Part shown: positions 1 to 13,689 of the stretch, one piece after another
How the letters are laid out: each line of letters begins with the position of its first letter
How positions within the stretch are numbered: the first letter of the stretch is position 1
DNA from: Saxidomus purpurata
Lineage: Eukaryota; Mollusca; Bivalvia; Venerida; Veneridae
Direction of reading: 5' to 3'
Assembly (NCBI GenBank): GCA_022818135.1
Contig: JAFMSR010000016.1
Location: 7,918,127 to 7,982,126, forward strand
DNA: 64,000 nt
Made by a program: the position numbers and the translations under genes
The notes under the pieces: generated by a model
What the model saw: the letters and a program-made list of their open reading frames with translations, nothing else
What the model was told of the DNA's origin: nothing
The model's database searches: none

Positions 1-395
1 GGAAGCAACTGCTTTTCAAGTTCTTTTATTATTAGCTTGATATTCTTAAATTCTTCACTGCTACCATAGTTATCAGATACATCAGCAACCAATGGAACTG
101 CACAGGCTTTGTGATTCAAAACCATACAGTCGCCACATCCGACCTCATTATGGCCTTCACAGTAGAATTTGACTATTTCTGTCTTATGTATAGCACAAAG
201 CTCCGAACATGGATCACTCTGAGCGTGGACCCTCGGCATTTCATCTTTGGGTTTTATCACATGATTCTTGCTCATCGATTGTTTTCTATGAAATCTGAGG
301 CAAGAAGAGCAGAAGTATTCATTACATGTCTGGCAGTAACCTTCTGCTGGGACATTATCACCGTCACCACGGCACGGCTGACAAACAATATCCAT
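1..395 (-). CDS. TRIM-like double B-box protein, N-terminal part (runs off window start)
   Basis: The minus strand is open from an ATG at 395 to the window edge (131 codons plus two bases). It encodes a B-box 1 (CQPC, then GYCQTC, then FCSSC and the H of NHV), a B-box 2 (LCAIH, FYCEGH, VGCGDC, then H and C) and the start of a coiled coil. Zinc-binding residues look complete. In the sister loci at 7234, 8603 and 12148 the start is ATG in a MEVSG/MEVSE context; here the equivalent codon (432-434) reads ATC, so translation would have to start 13 codons later, just before the first zinc cysteine. Such proteins are scaffolds or innate-immunity/ubiquitin-pathway factors; without a RING, ligase activity is not expected. 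The rest of the gene lies outside the window, so whether it is intact is unknown. Confidence 0.75.
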   Translation of the reverse strand, partial: MDIVCQPCRGDGDNVPAEGYCQTCNEYFCSSCLRFHRKQSMSKNHVIKPKDEMPRVHAQSDPCSELCAIHKTEIVKFYCEGHNEVGCGDCMVLNHKACAVPLVADVSDNYGSSEEFKNIKLIIKELEKQLL

Positions 396-434
396 AAGCG
401 TTCCTAGAAATTCTTTGCGAACAAACACTTCGAT

Positions 435-1029
435 ATTCACGTTTACATGTCTTCACTTAGTTTAATATCTTCTGAGTCTTTATGTTACCACTTGGCTCTT
501 TTCCAACCTATATACTATTCCAAATATAGTGTGACTTGAATAAGTGTTTAAAATATTGATTAACACAACGCATTGGATTGATACTAAAGGGAGACAGGTA
601 TTGTTTTATTTTTGTCCCTTCAGTTTTTAATATTTGGAAGGGCTATTTTTTCTCTTACAAGTGTTATGCTATTAATTCGAATGATAGTATTGTTTTCTAA
701 ACTCATGTATTGCAATCATATAAATTGGTTTCTATTTAAAAGGTATCCCGATTCACCTATTTTAATAAATGTGACTGATCACTTACGTATAGAAATCTTT
801 AGATCGACTGTAATTAAAACTAGCTGTTCGTAACAAAATGGGTAAGCAATGCAGTAAAATCTCTTACGAAGTTGACGAGTTATATTTCCTTGATAGCATT
901 ATGCCCTCTATTCTTAGAAAAGGACCAGAACTTATTACATCTTATATCCAAAAACTATTTTCACAATAACATGTTCATCATTAACATGTTTTTCAAGACA
1001 CAAGTCTTAAGACGTCTAGCATAATAAAT
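435..1029. other. Intergenic, no gene recognised
   Basis: This AT-rich stretch separates the upstream side of the first B-box locus from the end of a broken second-subfamily locus. Around 525-590 it shares short similarity with the upstream regions of the sister loci (TGTGACTTGAATAA-like text, also near 7300 and 8680), so the duplicated unit includes some 5' flank. Short open frames here have no recognisable domains. Confidence 0.5.
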
Positions 1030-2187
1030 AGTAATTTTCAGTTCTCATGGCCACTTCAACAGCTCGCATTTCACTGAAATTTAACATTTCACAACTTTCC
1101 ATCTACTCTTGCATCAATATCCGACACGAACATGTTTCTGACATTCTTGCTCAACGCTACATGACAGGGAAAGCGAACCAGTTGGTTTATGTTTCCATTT
1201 AAATTTAAAATCTGAATATCACGCGGGTTAGTGAAGCTCACTGCGGAATCGCTGCCCTTGTAGTCGATTCCTATACATCTCTTATTGACTTCAAAATTGC
1301 GATTCCATTTTTCGTTGTCATGAACATGACCTGTTCCCTTGATGGAATGGTTACTGCAACTGATTCTGACTTAACCCCACAAACATCCCAAGGGGAGCCA
1401 TCTGGTTACTGCATTGTAAGTAACATTTAGAATTGTTATAATCTGAAAACACGCGTTCATTATCGGAAATCATGGCGATTCCCGTTAATGAACATGGGCC
1501 TTCATGATGTTTAGACTTGCGTTCAGCTTCCTTGCTAAACGTGGCTTCATATTACCAATGTTTGCCCGCTTAGTCCGGAAAGGGTCCTACTGTAAACCGA
1601 AAGTGTTCCAAATCGAGTGTTGTTAATATTCTGAGCCAAAAAGTCCATTAAGGGTTCGAAATTGTAACAATTAAGGTTACTCTCTGTAGCTATAGATTTG
1701 CAACCTCTTGTGTGTCAGTTTCGCTGTTACAAATAATTGATTAATCTTGTCTGAATTCCGGATCAATATAATTATTTTGAAGCTCATTTATTTCTTTCTC
1801 AGCGTGTTCACTTTCATCTTGAACTTGTTTCTGTTTCGAAGCTTCCTTAGGAGTCAGTTATTCTATTTCCTTTATCAGTTCTGCTTCGGCACGATCTAGG
1901 TATCAAAAGAACTTTACTATCTCAGTATTGTGGATCGCACAGAGCTTCGAGCACTGGTCGGTTCGAGCCTGAACTTTCGGCATTTCATCCTTTGATTTTA
2001 TCACATGGCTTCTTGTTATCGCTTGTTAGCGGGGAACTTTTAAACAAGAAGAGCAATAGTGCTCGTTTCACGTCATACAAAAAGCCTCCTCTGATAAACT
2101 ATCCCTTTGCCTATGACAAGGCTGACACAAGATCTTCTCTGTGCTCAAGGTCTCTGTGTCAAGGTCTCTCTGTCCAGATATTTCCAT
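1030..2187 (-). pseudogene. Broken TRIM-like B-box/NHL locus, second subfamily (copy A)
   Basis: Reading from the ATG at 2187 gives MEISGQRD, then ILCQPCHRQRDSLSEEAFC, recognisably the B-box 1 of this family. A TGA replaces the cysteine codon of the expected TCNEH motif. After the EIVKFF equivalent the reading jumps to YLDRAEAELIKEIE (about 1850-1910), so B-box 2 and most of the coiled coil are deleted. Scattered frame changes follow, then propeller-like sequence at about 1060-1560 matching the corresponding part of 13690-14400. The DNA matches the locus at 13690-15280 better than its nearer neighbours and the match extends upstream to about 2345. The stop, the internal deletion and the frameshifts together make this a pseudogene. 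Confidence 0.8.
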
Positions 2188-4834
2188 TTTTCAAGAAAGT
2201 GCAATCCCTAAAAGCAAAGAGAAGAAACAAAAATGCGTAAATAAACGTGTATAAAATAATTGTAAAAAGTATACATTTATTGTGTATTAAGTTTGCTTAA
2301 GCAGTCGTAGCCTGAGTCGGAATGGCTGCAGTTACTCATTGGAAATCCCAACAGTTCAAAAGAACAGCAATCTAGCTGTATGTGGCTTCTGAAAATGTTA
2401 TTACTAGTATCATAAGGAAACAATATTCTCACAGCGTCAGAACATGAGTTTCATATCGAGTACAGACAATATTACCAAACAGTGCACGTAATCTCTACGC
2501 TTGTACACATTGACTGTGATCTATGGCCGCATATTCAGTATAAAGAAGATTCTCATTAATTTAAGAATTAATGTACTGACACCAAGTTACTCATTTATTT
2601 GGAAAAATACCTTTATATTATTGTCCGACAACTTATATCCGTGTTGTAATAAGTCTAACTCTATATCTGTTTATCATACGTAAAGTTTAACGTAATGTTA
2701 CTTTGATGTTCAAAGTCCAGTTCAGACAGGGGAGATAAAAATTTACACTGCAACACTGTATGAGTTATACTTGATACGAGATGTTCCACAATTAATATAA
2801 TTATACGGTTCCATGCACACTCCTGCCTATTATTTTTATTATCTCTTGCAATTTGGACACTCGTACCTTTATAATAGATTAGAATGAACTGTTATCACAA
2901 GAGGTCTATGATGACCCTTAAAAGCTCACCGAAGTGCTACTGCAGTACCTTTACAATGTACAAATAATGGCAATACATGTAGCCCCATCAAAACTGCCAA
3001 GTTTTCTGACTTAAATCAACATCTACTGAGCAAACTATGGTAGAAGGTTACAACGTTTTTTCTTGAAGTCACTCGAAGTCAAGTTAGTTTCACTCTCGCC
3101 ACACTTGGCGTTTTTCCATCTACTTCCATAGCTCTACTGTAGTTTATATTGTTTTAGACCTGGGATTTTCTAATCAAAACACCTGAAAAGTCGGAAAGAA
3201 GTCTGGCATTTTGTCTGCAGGGAAATGTGGGATTCTTGCATACTATACAATGCAACAAAAATTGTACTGCAACTGAAGGATTCAAAAGAAAATATTAACC
3301 TTCATTTTCTGGTTTATAAGTCTTTTTAGCTTAAATGAAGTGATATAGTCAAAGCAATATTTTGGTGTAGAGGATTAGTAGTTTGCTTTTATTTTGAACT
3401 GTGTTGATGCAAAACTTTTAATGCTTTGCTAGATTTAAAGCTTAATATAGGAGCTACATTATTCAGCTATTCTATTTTTCATTGCTTGTGCAGTCAGACA
3501 AAATTCATTTGTATACTGGTGCAGGGGATTATAATTAAAATGATACCACCATGATCAATTTGTTTGTTTTAGCTCGCCTGCTCAATGTAGACTTATTTCC
3601 GTCGTCTGTCTGTCCAAACTTACCGTGTAAACACTCTAGAAGCCAAATTTGAAGTCCAGTCATCGTGAAAATTGGTCCAAATGTTTGTTCAATGTGAAAC
3701 CGGGTCACAAGAGGTTGTTCAAGCATGTTACTGAACTTTAATTTACAGGTATTGTAAAATAAATTTATTGATAGAATAATAATTTAACGATGTTGTATTC
3801 ACTTTAAAACAATGTTAACATGTACCTTTCTTTCGTATTCAAGACATTTCTTCATCAGAAATTGTTACCAGAAAGTCTTTCTTGTTTTTTGCAACATCAT
3901 TGAAAGAAATACTGCACTATATTTTTAACATGTATTATTTCGATTTAAAAAACAAATTTATGAATGATGTTTGATACAAATGTACAAATAAATGTCATTT
4001 CCGTCGGTAAGACATCTTTCTGGGTAAAATTAGAGCTACTTGTAATTGTGGCCCTGTGACTATAATTAAATAGTTAATGTGATAAATGATGCAATAGAGA
4101 TTAATACATAAACCTTACACAAACAATAAAAATACACATCTTGACATGTGTAAGTCTAATAAATTCAACGTGGAAGCCAGTGGGATAGTTTTGGGGTAGT
4201 CGCTTTCTTCTGATGATTGAAAAATCAGATCCATAAAATGGGTCAAATTGAATTAATCAATACTTGTGAATTAGAGAGAAAAACTTTACAATCTTGTTTT
4301 CAGTTATTAATTCAGTTAATTCATATTGAATTAAATTCGTATTGTCAGATGAATACACAGGTATAAGTATGCTAAATATAACTTCATTAACTTCAACTAT
4401 CAGTTTTTCAGTCAGTGCAACTTTCCAACTGTCATCAGCTACTGAAATGCATTTCAATTTGCAAAATCACCACGGTCCCACATAAAAATAGATCAATGAA
4501 ATCTAGATATGTTATCCAATGGTTCATGTCACTAATTTGGAGCTAAATGACACCCCTCCTTCAATGGGTCAAGTGCTATGGCCTTTGTCCAAAAATGACA
4601 GCCAGTATTTTCAAAAACGAAATGTTTTAATTGTATCTTTTATCAAGATTTTTGTTCCTCCAATTTTATTCCTTCTCTATCATACAACAATTCTTTGGAG
4701 GATTTGTGAGCTAGGGTAATCCCAAAGAAGTACAAATACACAGACGAAATATGACTTTTATATATTTAATATACGCATGAATGCATCATAAGCAATCTGA
4801 AAATCAATTCTTGTATAAGCACTTAAAACAAATA
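2188..4834. other. Intergenic, no gene recognised
   Basis: The first ~160 bp (to about 2345) are duplicated at 15281-15435, the 5' flank of the second pseudogene of the same subfamily. The remainder is AT-rich with short unconserved open frames only (for example 2501-2683, 3535-3726, 4257-4457, 4519-4719). None shows a domain, and I see no RNA gene. Confidence 0.5.
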
Positions 4835-5012
4835 CAGTAAACTCCGTATATAAGGAATCCGGGTATAGCGAAAATCCGGATATAAGGAACATTTTTCCGG
4901 CCCATTTTTTTTCTTTATTTTATATGAAAATGTTATACTGATATAATAAACTCCGGCTATAAGGAACACATTTAAATGGTCCAAAGGAGTTCGTTATAAA
5001 CGGAGTTTACTG
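4835..5012. mobile_element. pogo/Tigger-like MITE, 178 bp
   Basis: The element begins CAGTAAACTCCGTATATAAG and ends with the near-perfect reverse complement (…TTATAAACGGAGTTTACTG). The terminal inverted repeat matches at 21 of 23 positions. It is flanked by TA on both sides (4833-4834 and 5013-5014). CAGT termini with TA target duplications are typical of the pogo/Tigger branch of Tc1/mariner elements. Internally it repeats short variants of CCGG-TATAAGGAA. It encodes no protein, so it would depend on a transposase made elsewhere. Confidence 0.85.
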
Positions 5013-5521
5013 TAAAGTAATCAGTAATAATTCTGCCATTACAGTATTGTTCACCTCCACACAGCTGGTTCAAATTCTATTATAATTACATTTTGTTATC
5101 CATGTCCAAAATATCCTACTCTTTATTTTGACAGCTTGACAACTCTACTTTTTCTAACCTGCATATTAAAGACGTGCTGAATATAGATTCTCCCATATAA
5201 ATTCTTACTGCATAGTTTCTTTCAAAGCTCAGAAAAAGTTGTGTGCAATAATACCATTAACTATTATGACATTATTTCTATACTCTAAAACAAATAGTTA
5301 TTTTAACAAAAAACGTAAAACCAAAGTGTTAAAATATTGAATTTAGATTATTGCTTGTGCAAAAAACAATCTATATACATGTACCACTTTATAAAATATG
5401 AAGTCATATTCTAAAGAATTTAAATGCCTTATTTATAAAATGACATTTTTGTCTTAGCGCAAATGATTAATCAAGATTTCAGCCACATCAAGCACGGAAT
5501 GGCTGTCAGTCTCTTCAGACA
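5013..5521. other. Downstream flank of TRIM-like locus, no gene recognised
   Basis: AT-rich sequence between the MITE and the 3' end of the minus-strand locus at 5522-7234. It presumably holds that locus's 3' untranslated region, but I cannot place a polyadenylation site with confidence. Confidence 0.4.
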
Positions 5522-7234
5522 CTATATGAAATCAAATACTATAATTTTATTGCCATCCACACTCTCCCAGTGATCAGAAAGGAATAGTGTATTCTGCTCT
5601 TCACAAACAAGAAGAGATACTGGTCTCTTTACATGTTCCACACTTAGACTTCTTATTTCTCTTGTATTTGGTAGTATTATGCTCACCATGTCACTGACAC
5701 CATTACAACTGACAGCTATGGCCCCATCACTGAACACTGCCAGACCTCTTGTGCTCTTAAGATTTTCATGTTTCATCGTACTTATTACCTTCCCGTCAAA
5801 TACCAGTTCATATACAGCATTCTTATCACGGTCTGAGACATAAACGCTTTTGTTGTCAATGTTTAAAGCTATGTGTCCAGGAAAGCTGAACAAATTTGTA
5901 TAATTTGTTTCATGAAGAACTCTTCCTTCCATGTCCAGTATATGAACAGCATACGGCAAGCGGAGACTCACAGCAATAATATCATTCTTGTGATCAATTC
6001 CTAAACATTTGCCCCTTACTTTCAGACTGTGACTAACAGATAGCCCGCCTATCGTGTTCATGATCAGAATCTTTCCAAATGATGGTATCGTTGCAGCAAT
6101 TTTTCCTGGCTTAATCTCAGTCACATCCCATGGGTAAGCGTCATGTTTATACGTTGAAGTTATCTTATTTTCTCTGACATTTAGAATCCGAATGGAATCG
6201 TTGTTGCAATCGGCAAGCACTATTTCCTCATCGGAGATCATTGCCAGTCCTGTAATAGAACATGTGCCTTTCACCTGTGCAGCTTGAGCATCAACCTTGC
6301 ATACAAATTTCGTTTCTATATCAGAAACACTTTTCTTGCTCTTTGTAGTGAGTTTCTTGCCCTTTTGTACTGAAATAGCTCCGATACAACCTTGATTCAC
6401 TTTGAGATCCAATAGATCACTTGAAGGTTCAAGTTTGTAGCTGTTCACATAACCTTCAGATGCTATGTGTTTTGACGATTCATGATATGTCTCCAGCTTC
6501 TTCAGTGCCAGTTTGGCTATTACGAACAACTGATTCATTTTCGCTGAATACTGGTCTAGTTTACTCTGGAAAAATTTGGTTTCAGTATTCAAGTGTTCAC
6601 ATTCATCTTATATCTTCTTCTGCGCAGAGACATCCTTAGCAGCCAGTTCTTCAATCTCATGTATAAGCTCAGCTTCGGCACGATCTAAGTAACTGTTTAA
6701 CTCGGACCGGAATAATTTTATCTCCTTTATAACGTTTTCCTTCATTTCCTCGGCGGCTTTCAAATTTTCTCCTATTTCTCGTTTCTGGGAAGTAATTGCT
6801 ATTTCAAGTTGTTCTACCTTTATCATGGTGTTCTTGAATTCCTCACTGCTACTATAGTTATCAGTTGAACCAATTGAACGATCAGGAACCAATTGAACGT
6901 TGCAGGATATGTGATTCAAAACCATACAGTCACCACACCCGACCTCAGTATGACCTTCACAGTAGAATTTCACTATTTCTGTCTTATGTATAGCACAAAG
7001 CGCCGAACATGGATCACTCGGAGCGTGAATCCTCGGCATTTCATCTTTGAGTTTTATTACATGATTCTTACTCATCGACTGCTTCCTATGAACGTTTAAA
7101 CAAGAAGAACAGAAGTATTCATTACATGTCAGGCGGTAACCTTCTGCTGGGACATTATCATCGTCACTATGACACGGCTGACAAAGAATATCCCTTTGAT
7201 TTTCTGGAAAATATTTGCGTCCAGACACTTCCAT
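5522..7234 (-). pseudogene. TRIM-like B-box/coiled-coil/NHL-type propeller locus with one in-frame stop
   Basis: From the ATG at 7234 the frame encodes B-box 1 (residues ~18-58: C18, C21, C37, C42, C45, H58), B-box 2 (~76-111: C80, H83, C92, H95, C100, C103, H108, C111) and a coiled coil (~130-240). A TAA at 6608-6610 then interrupts; the same frame continues without any shift to 5522 through the rest of the coiled coil and a ~270-residue propeller (motifs GLAMISDEEIVLADCNNDSI, LFSFPGHIALN, VYVSDRDKNAVYEL). The sister loci have CAA (Gln) at the stop position, so this is a single C-to-T change. B-box 1 also has Arg at residue 34 where the sisters have the zinc-binding Cys (GYRLTC against GYCxTC). 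There is no RING. It could be a recent pseudogene, a truncated 208-residue B-box protein, or a sequence error. The near-absence of other damage argues for recent loss. Confidence 0.75.
6608..6610 (-). other. In-frame TAA interrupting the coiled coil
   Basis: The context is AQKKI-stop-DECEH. The same position is CAA in the loci at 7767-8603 and 10478-12148, and the frame remains open on both sides. This is the only visible lesion of the reading frame in this locus. Confidence 0.85.
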
Positions 7235-7766
7235 CTTTACACTTTGTGTATCTGCGTGTAAGTTTTATAATCTTTTCAAACCCAATTATCAGAAAAATAT
7301 TGTGACCTGAATATTAAACGCTTAAACATTGATCGGACAACACCAGGAAGTTTAAGTCACAAAGATGGGGGGGTGGAGGTAAAAAACTGAAAAATCTCGT
7401 ACAAAGATTAATGAGTTATATTATTATTCAATCAGGTATGGTACAATGATGTTGCTGAAAACACAGTAGATGCTTTAAAACATGTAAGAAATGAGTTTTA
7501 CCGAGTTCATTTTCTCTTGCTGACAGATACATAACCGAAATGGTGGATTTTCAATTTTTGACTAGGAAAGTCACATTTTCCACAGATTTTCTCTATATTC
7601 AACATGTTCAAAGAAAATAAAAATGTAGTAATTTATAGCGTTATATATTTTCGTTATTACTTTTACAATATTCAGCTTTCTACGAGTATAAATCAGTGAT
7701 AAGTGTGTTTCCAAATATTATGATGGTCCATTTTAAGGGTAATATCACTTTAATAGAGTTGTAAAT
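7235..7766. promoter_or_regulatory. Duplicated 5' flank of TRIM-like locus, probable promoter region
   Basis: About 7255-7440 resembles 8620-8790, the flank in front of the next locus: shared CACCAGGAAGTTTAAGT and a following GGGGGAGGT-like run, and weaker matches near 12440-12530. Conservation of upstream DNA between paralogs suggests that the promoter was duplicated with the gene. I cannot identify a TATA box or a transcription start. No propeller-coding sequence is found here, so the preceding locus (7767-8603) does not continue into this interval. Confidence 0.35.
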
Positions 7767-8603
7767 TTACCAATTTTTCTTGGCTTTAAGAGCAGAGGTG
7801 TCGTTTAAAGGATCGAACTTGTAACTTTCCAGATATTCTTCAGATGCAATACGTTTTGACGATTTCTGATATGTCTTCAGCGTCTTCAGTGCCATTTTAG
7901 CTGTTACGAACAACTGATTCATCTGCCCTGCATACTGGTCTAGTTTACTCTGGTAATCCTTAATTTCAGTTTTCATGTTTTCATACTCCTCTTGTATCTT
8001 CTGTGCAGAAACATCTGTAGCAGTCAGTTCTTCTATCTCTTGTATTAGTACAACTTCAGCCCGATCTAAGTACTTGTTCAAATCGGATCGGAATAATTTG
8101 ATATCTTTTAAAACTGTTTCCTTCATTTCTTCTGCAGCTTTCAAATTTTCTTTTATTTCACGTTTCTGGGAGGCGACTGTTTTTTCAAGTTGTGCTATCC
8201 TAAGATTGATGCCCCTTAATTCCTCACTGTTACTATAGTTACCAGATACATCAGAAACCAATTGAACGTTACAGGATTTGTGATCCAGAACCATACAGTC
8301 ACCACATCCGACCTCATTATGACCTTCACAGTAGAATTTCACTATTTCTGTGTTGTGTATAGCACATAGCTCTGAACATGGATCACCCTGAGCGTAGACT
8401 GTCGGCATTTCATCTTTGGATTTTATCACATGATTCTTGCTCACCGACTGCTTTCTATGAACTTTCAAACAAGAAGAACAGAAGTATTCATTACATGTCT
8501 CACAGTGACCATCTGCATGTTCATTTTCACCGTCACTATGACACGGCTGACAAAGAATATTACTTTGATTTTCTGGAAAATCTTTGCGTCCAGACACTTC
8601 CAT
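7767..8603 (-). CDS. RING-less TRIM-like protein: two B-boxes and coiled coil, no propeller
   Basis: This is the only uninterrupted member of the cluster. I start it at the ATG at 8603 (MEVSGRKDF), the position conserved in sister loci; the frame is open upstream to 8666 but that extension is not conserved. The protein has 278 residues. B-box 1 spans ~18-58 with all zinc ligands (CQPC, GHCETC, FCSSC, H), B-box 2 spans ~76-111 (LCAIH, FYCEGH, VGCGDC, H, C), and a long coiled coil spans ~125-250. It stops at LKAKKNW, exactly where the sisters run on into the propeller (…GCIGAIS). The stop overlaps a possible 5' splice site (TTG|GTAAAT, exon end about 7771), but no propeller exon is found downstream before the next locus. 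Truncation by deletion is therefore the simpler reading. A coiled coil plus B-boxes alone could still dimerise, including with full-length paralogs. Confidence 0.8.
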   Translation of the reverse strand: MEVSGRKDFPENQSNILCQPCHSDGENEHADGHCETCNEYFCSSCLKVHRKQSVSKNHVIKSKDEMPTVYAQGDPCSELCAIHNTEIVKFYCEGHNEVGCGDCMVLDHKSCNVQLVSDVSGNYSNSEELRGINLRIAQLEKTVASQKREIKENLKAAEEMKETVLKDIKLFRSDLNKYLDRAEVVLIQEIEELTATDVSAQKIQEEYENMKTEIKDYQSKLDQYAGQMNQLFVTAKMALKTLKTYQKSSKRIASEEYLESYKFDPLNDTSALKAKKNW

Positions 8604-10477
8604 CTTTATATTTGTGTATCTGCTTGTAAGTTTATAAAACACGATACCACATCTTTTCAAACCCACGAATTATCAAAAAGACGTGACCTGAATAAACATT
8701 TAAATATTTATCAGATAACACCAGGAAGTTTAAGTTACAGAAGGGGAGGTAACAAACTGAAAAATTGCGTACAAATATTAATTAGTTACATTTCCTTAAT
8801 AGTGTTGAAAATTTACCTAAAATTTTAATTTAGTTATTTGTAAACATATAATTATTTTCAAGATAAGAAAGATAAACAAACAGTTTGTCTGATTTTGTGG
8901 TTGAAGTTAACAATCTAGAACACCATCAGCTGAAATTGTCGTCTGCAAAGTATATTGGTATAGGCAGTTGGAGCTTCATATGAACCCCCATCTCTAATAA
9001 TGGTAAAGCACTAGCTATTTTAGTAATATTTTGCGCTTTACCAACTTTGAAAACCTTTAATGACATCATTATCATAGAAAAAAAACATGAACACCTTGGA
9101 TGTAGACATGGTTTTATAACTCCTATAAAGTTAGCAAGAGACGTCTGTGTGGCTCTTTGTTATTGGTTTTAGTTAAAATAGTCAATGGTAAGAATCTAAT
9201 CGAGGTGCGTGTTGTAATATTTAAATTAAAAGTGCGCTTTTATCACACTTGCAGGATAAACATAAACATTAATTTGAGTTAACATCGTTTGAGATAACGA
9301 GGGTCCTCTTTAATTGGTAGAACGGGTCAATTTTCCTTCGTGCTACAACAGCTACACAGAAAGAACACCTGTTTAAATATTTAATTTTCTATATAGTAAA
9401 TCAACAAACTAAGGTGCATTTGTTCAAGTTTAATTACCATTAAATATCCATACTGTCTTATAATCAAGGAAGATGTATGAAATAAAAATGCGTTGAAAAC
9501 ATGTAAGAAATAGATTAGACGGACCTATTTTTCTTATTACAAAGTTGGGAATTTTAGACAGTCTTCCTTTCACAATACCAAATTTCTTTTAGAGTTAGTT
9601 TATTTGTTATACATTTAACACTATTGAAATATTACAGTTTTCTAATGCAGTTAATACTTACTAAGTAAATTAATGACAAAAACTCTTAAGTAACTTTAAT
9701 TGTATCTTATTTGGGTGACAAAACAGTTTTTAATTTTTGCAAACCATGACAATTTTTGTACATTTGTTCAGTCGGTCAATTTATATAATGAAAACAAACA
9801 CTAACTAAAAGAAGTTTCTGTTTAAATATGGTCGAATGCATTAAGGTTTGTCGAGATAAATAACTACAAGTTTAAACAAAAACAATAATGACGGTAACTG
9901 ATGTACGTTTGAATTATCAAACTTAATGTGACACACAATTATTCTGTGGATTCTGGAACAGGCAGTCTGATAATGAATTGTTCAGTTAAAGAATAGATAT
10001 TATTGACAGCGCAAGTCCTCTCTTGCAAATGAGAGAAACAAAAAAGAAATTGCTACAAAATTCATATATCTCATAATTCGTATCTCAAATCACCTGAATT
10101 TTCAGTTAATTACTGGTCTGAAAATGGTCATTACTTATTTAATGCCTGCAGGATTACAATACATTTTTACACAATTTTTTATTCATACGTCAGGAAACAA
10201 AGTCTTTAAAATACATAGAAGTCTTATAATAGTATGTGCTTGTCTACAAACATAATGATTCAAACAAAATATAATTGTAAAAGGATATCACAGATTCAAT
10301 TTAGTTTCTAGCCTAACTAGATATGTATACAAAATTAGAAACTATGACGTCATTCATAGAAGAATATACATGTATTTATTCAAAATAGAAACATTTTAAA
10401 GACAGTTTCATGTCACGGCATGGCTTCACTGAAATTACAATAAACGTTCGATATTTTACAGAAGGTCACGTGAGGCA
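8604..10477. other. Intergenic; duplicated 5' flank then unremarkable AT-rich DNA
   Basis: About 8620-8790 is the duplicated upstream block also seen at 7255-7440. From 8800 to 10477 I see no domain-encoding frame, no clear terminal repeats and no RNA gene. The last ~100 bp presumably hold the 3' untranslated region of the minus-strand locus ending at 10478. Confidence 0.45.
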
Positions 10478-12148
<1,671 letters not shown>

Positions 12149-13689
12149 ATTTTCGTTTGTGCATCTGTAGATTATGTTTATATAATGCGGATCCTAGCTT
12201 TCTTATATGGCTACTTCCCTAACTATTCATTATCAAAATGATCAAAACACCTCTATAAAAGTTTTATAAAATTTATTACATCTTGATAATAGTAGGAAGT
12301 TTTTAAAACTTAATTCATGTTCAGATATTGCATGTGACATTACAATGTACTCAAACATGGTTATAACGATCATTGATTTGTCAGGGCACTATCTTTATAT
12401 AAAGAATACAAGTTAACTTTAAGTTGGGGATATGTTTTAGATATAAATGTTAAAATCATCTCAATGAAAGTTACAAATGTTGATTAGATAACAGAAGGAA
12501 GTTTAGATAATACAAAGGGGAGAAACAATACACTGATTACGTCACTGCTGTAAACACTGGCCCCATCACTTCCGAGTTGGCGAAAAGGACTGGAACAGGA
12601 CGATAAATTTAAAAGAAAGGTGTGAGTCAGTTTATATTCTGTGCCAAATTTAGGGCTTTTATTTGAAAAAAAAGCAATGTGGTTTCATCCAGTTTTGTTT
12701 TACCTTTCGAGTATACAGGTATATTCTCAGAATTTACGGTATTTGTTTACATTAAAACTTACAAAGTTGTAACGTCGACCCGAATTAAAACGAAAGTTGA
12801 ATTTGTCTGAATGCATGCAATGTGGAGAGTTCACAGATACCGTACCTATTTTGTTGAGAAACCTTTTTAGTTACCTAATAAATTAGTTCATTGTTGACGG
12901 TGATCACCCGTACATTCATCCGTTTTCCAAGAAGAGGTTGCGTTAAAAACTGGAGGCGGAGCCAATGCTCATTTACTTTCATAAATATTAAACCACTTAT
13001 TCAACTGTTAAAGCTAGCAAAAGTGTAACCAGTTCATGGTAGATCGTTTCTGAGACAACAAGATATCCGCAATTCCCTCGGCGCAAGTACTGGTCACAGC
13101 TTCAGAATGTAGTAGACTGGAGCTTTAAAAGCAAGTTGAAAGAAATTGGGTCTACTATCGATGTTAAACACTTAGACACATTTTTTCTATTAGTGATTAC
13201 CTAAATTAAGCAGACACCTGCCTTGCGAAACGAATACTGAGGTATCTAAATTGGCTAGTTTCACCTATAGCCACCTACTTAAAGTGGTGATTAATGATTC
13301 ATCCCTTAGATAGCTGCTTAAAACTCGAAGCAATTACAAAATATGAAGATTACATAATCGATACATACAGGATAGAGTTGAAAGCTAACAGCTTTTTTAT
13401 AAAACAGGTTTGACTTGAATACTATTTGAATTTAGTGATTTAGCTATAGTTACATTATTTTAAAAACAAGCATTTTAAGGTTTGCTATATTTCCAGTCGA
13501 AATTGAAAAAGCATTGTTTTTTTTAATTTCAGTAGAATTTTTTTATACATATACACACACGTTTCAGGCACTATTTTTCATGGTACACACGTTCCGTTAC
13601 AACAGTTACTTCAAATCAAAAACACAGACTTCGTCTCTGCCTGCTGAATTAAAGTTTTCACATATATACATTTTGCTTTTCTCTTCGCA
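12149..13689. other. Intergenic, no gene recognised
   Basis: About 12440-12530 carries weak similarity to the 5' flanks of the other TRIM-like loci (AACAGAAGGAAGTTTAGA followed by a GGGGAGAAAC-like run). The remaining ~1.1 kb shows no domain-encoding frame and no clear repeat structure. Confidence 0.45.

Noticed and set aside
111..407. 98-codon plus-strand frame, and similar plus-strand frames at 6893-7099, 8378-8828 and 12040-12222
   Set aside because: They are antisense shadows of the conserved B-box coding sequence; the minus strand carries the recognisable zinc motifs.
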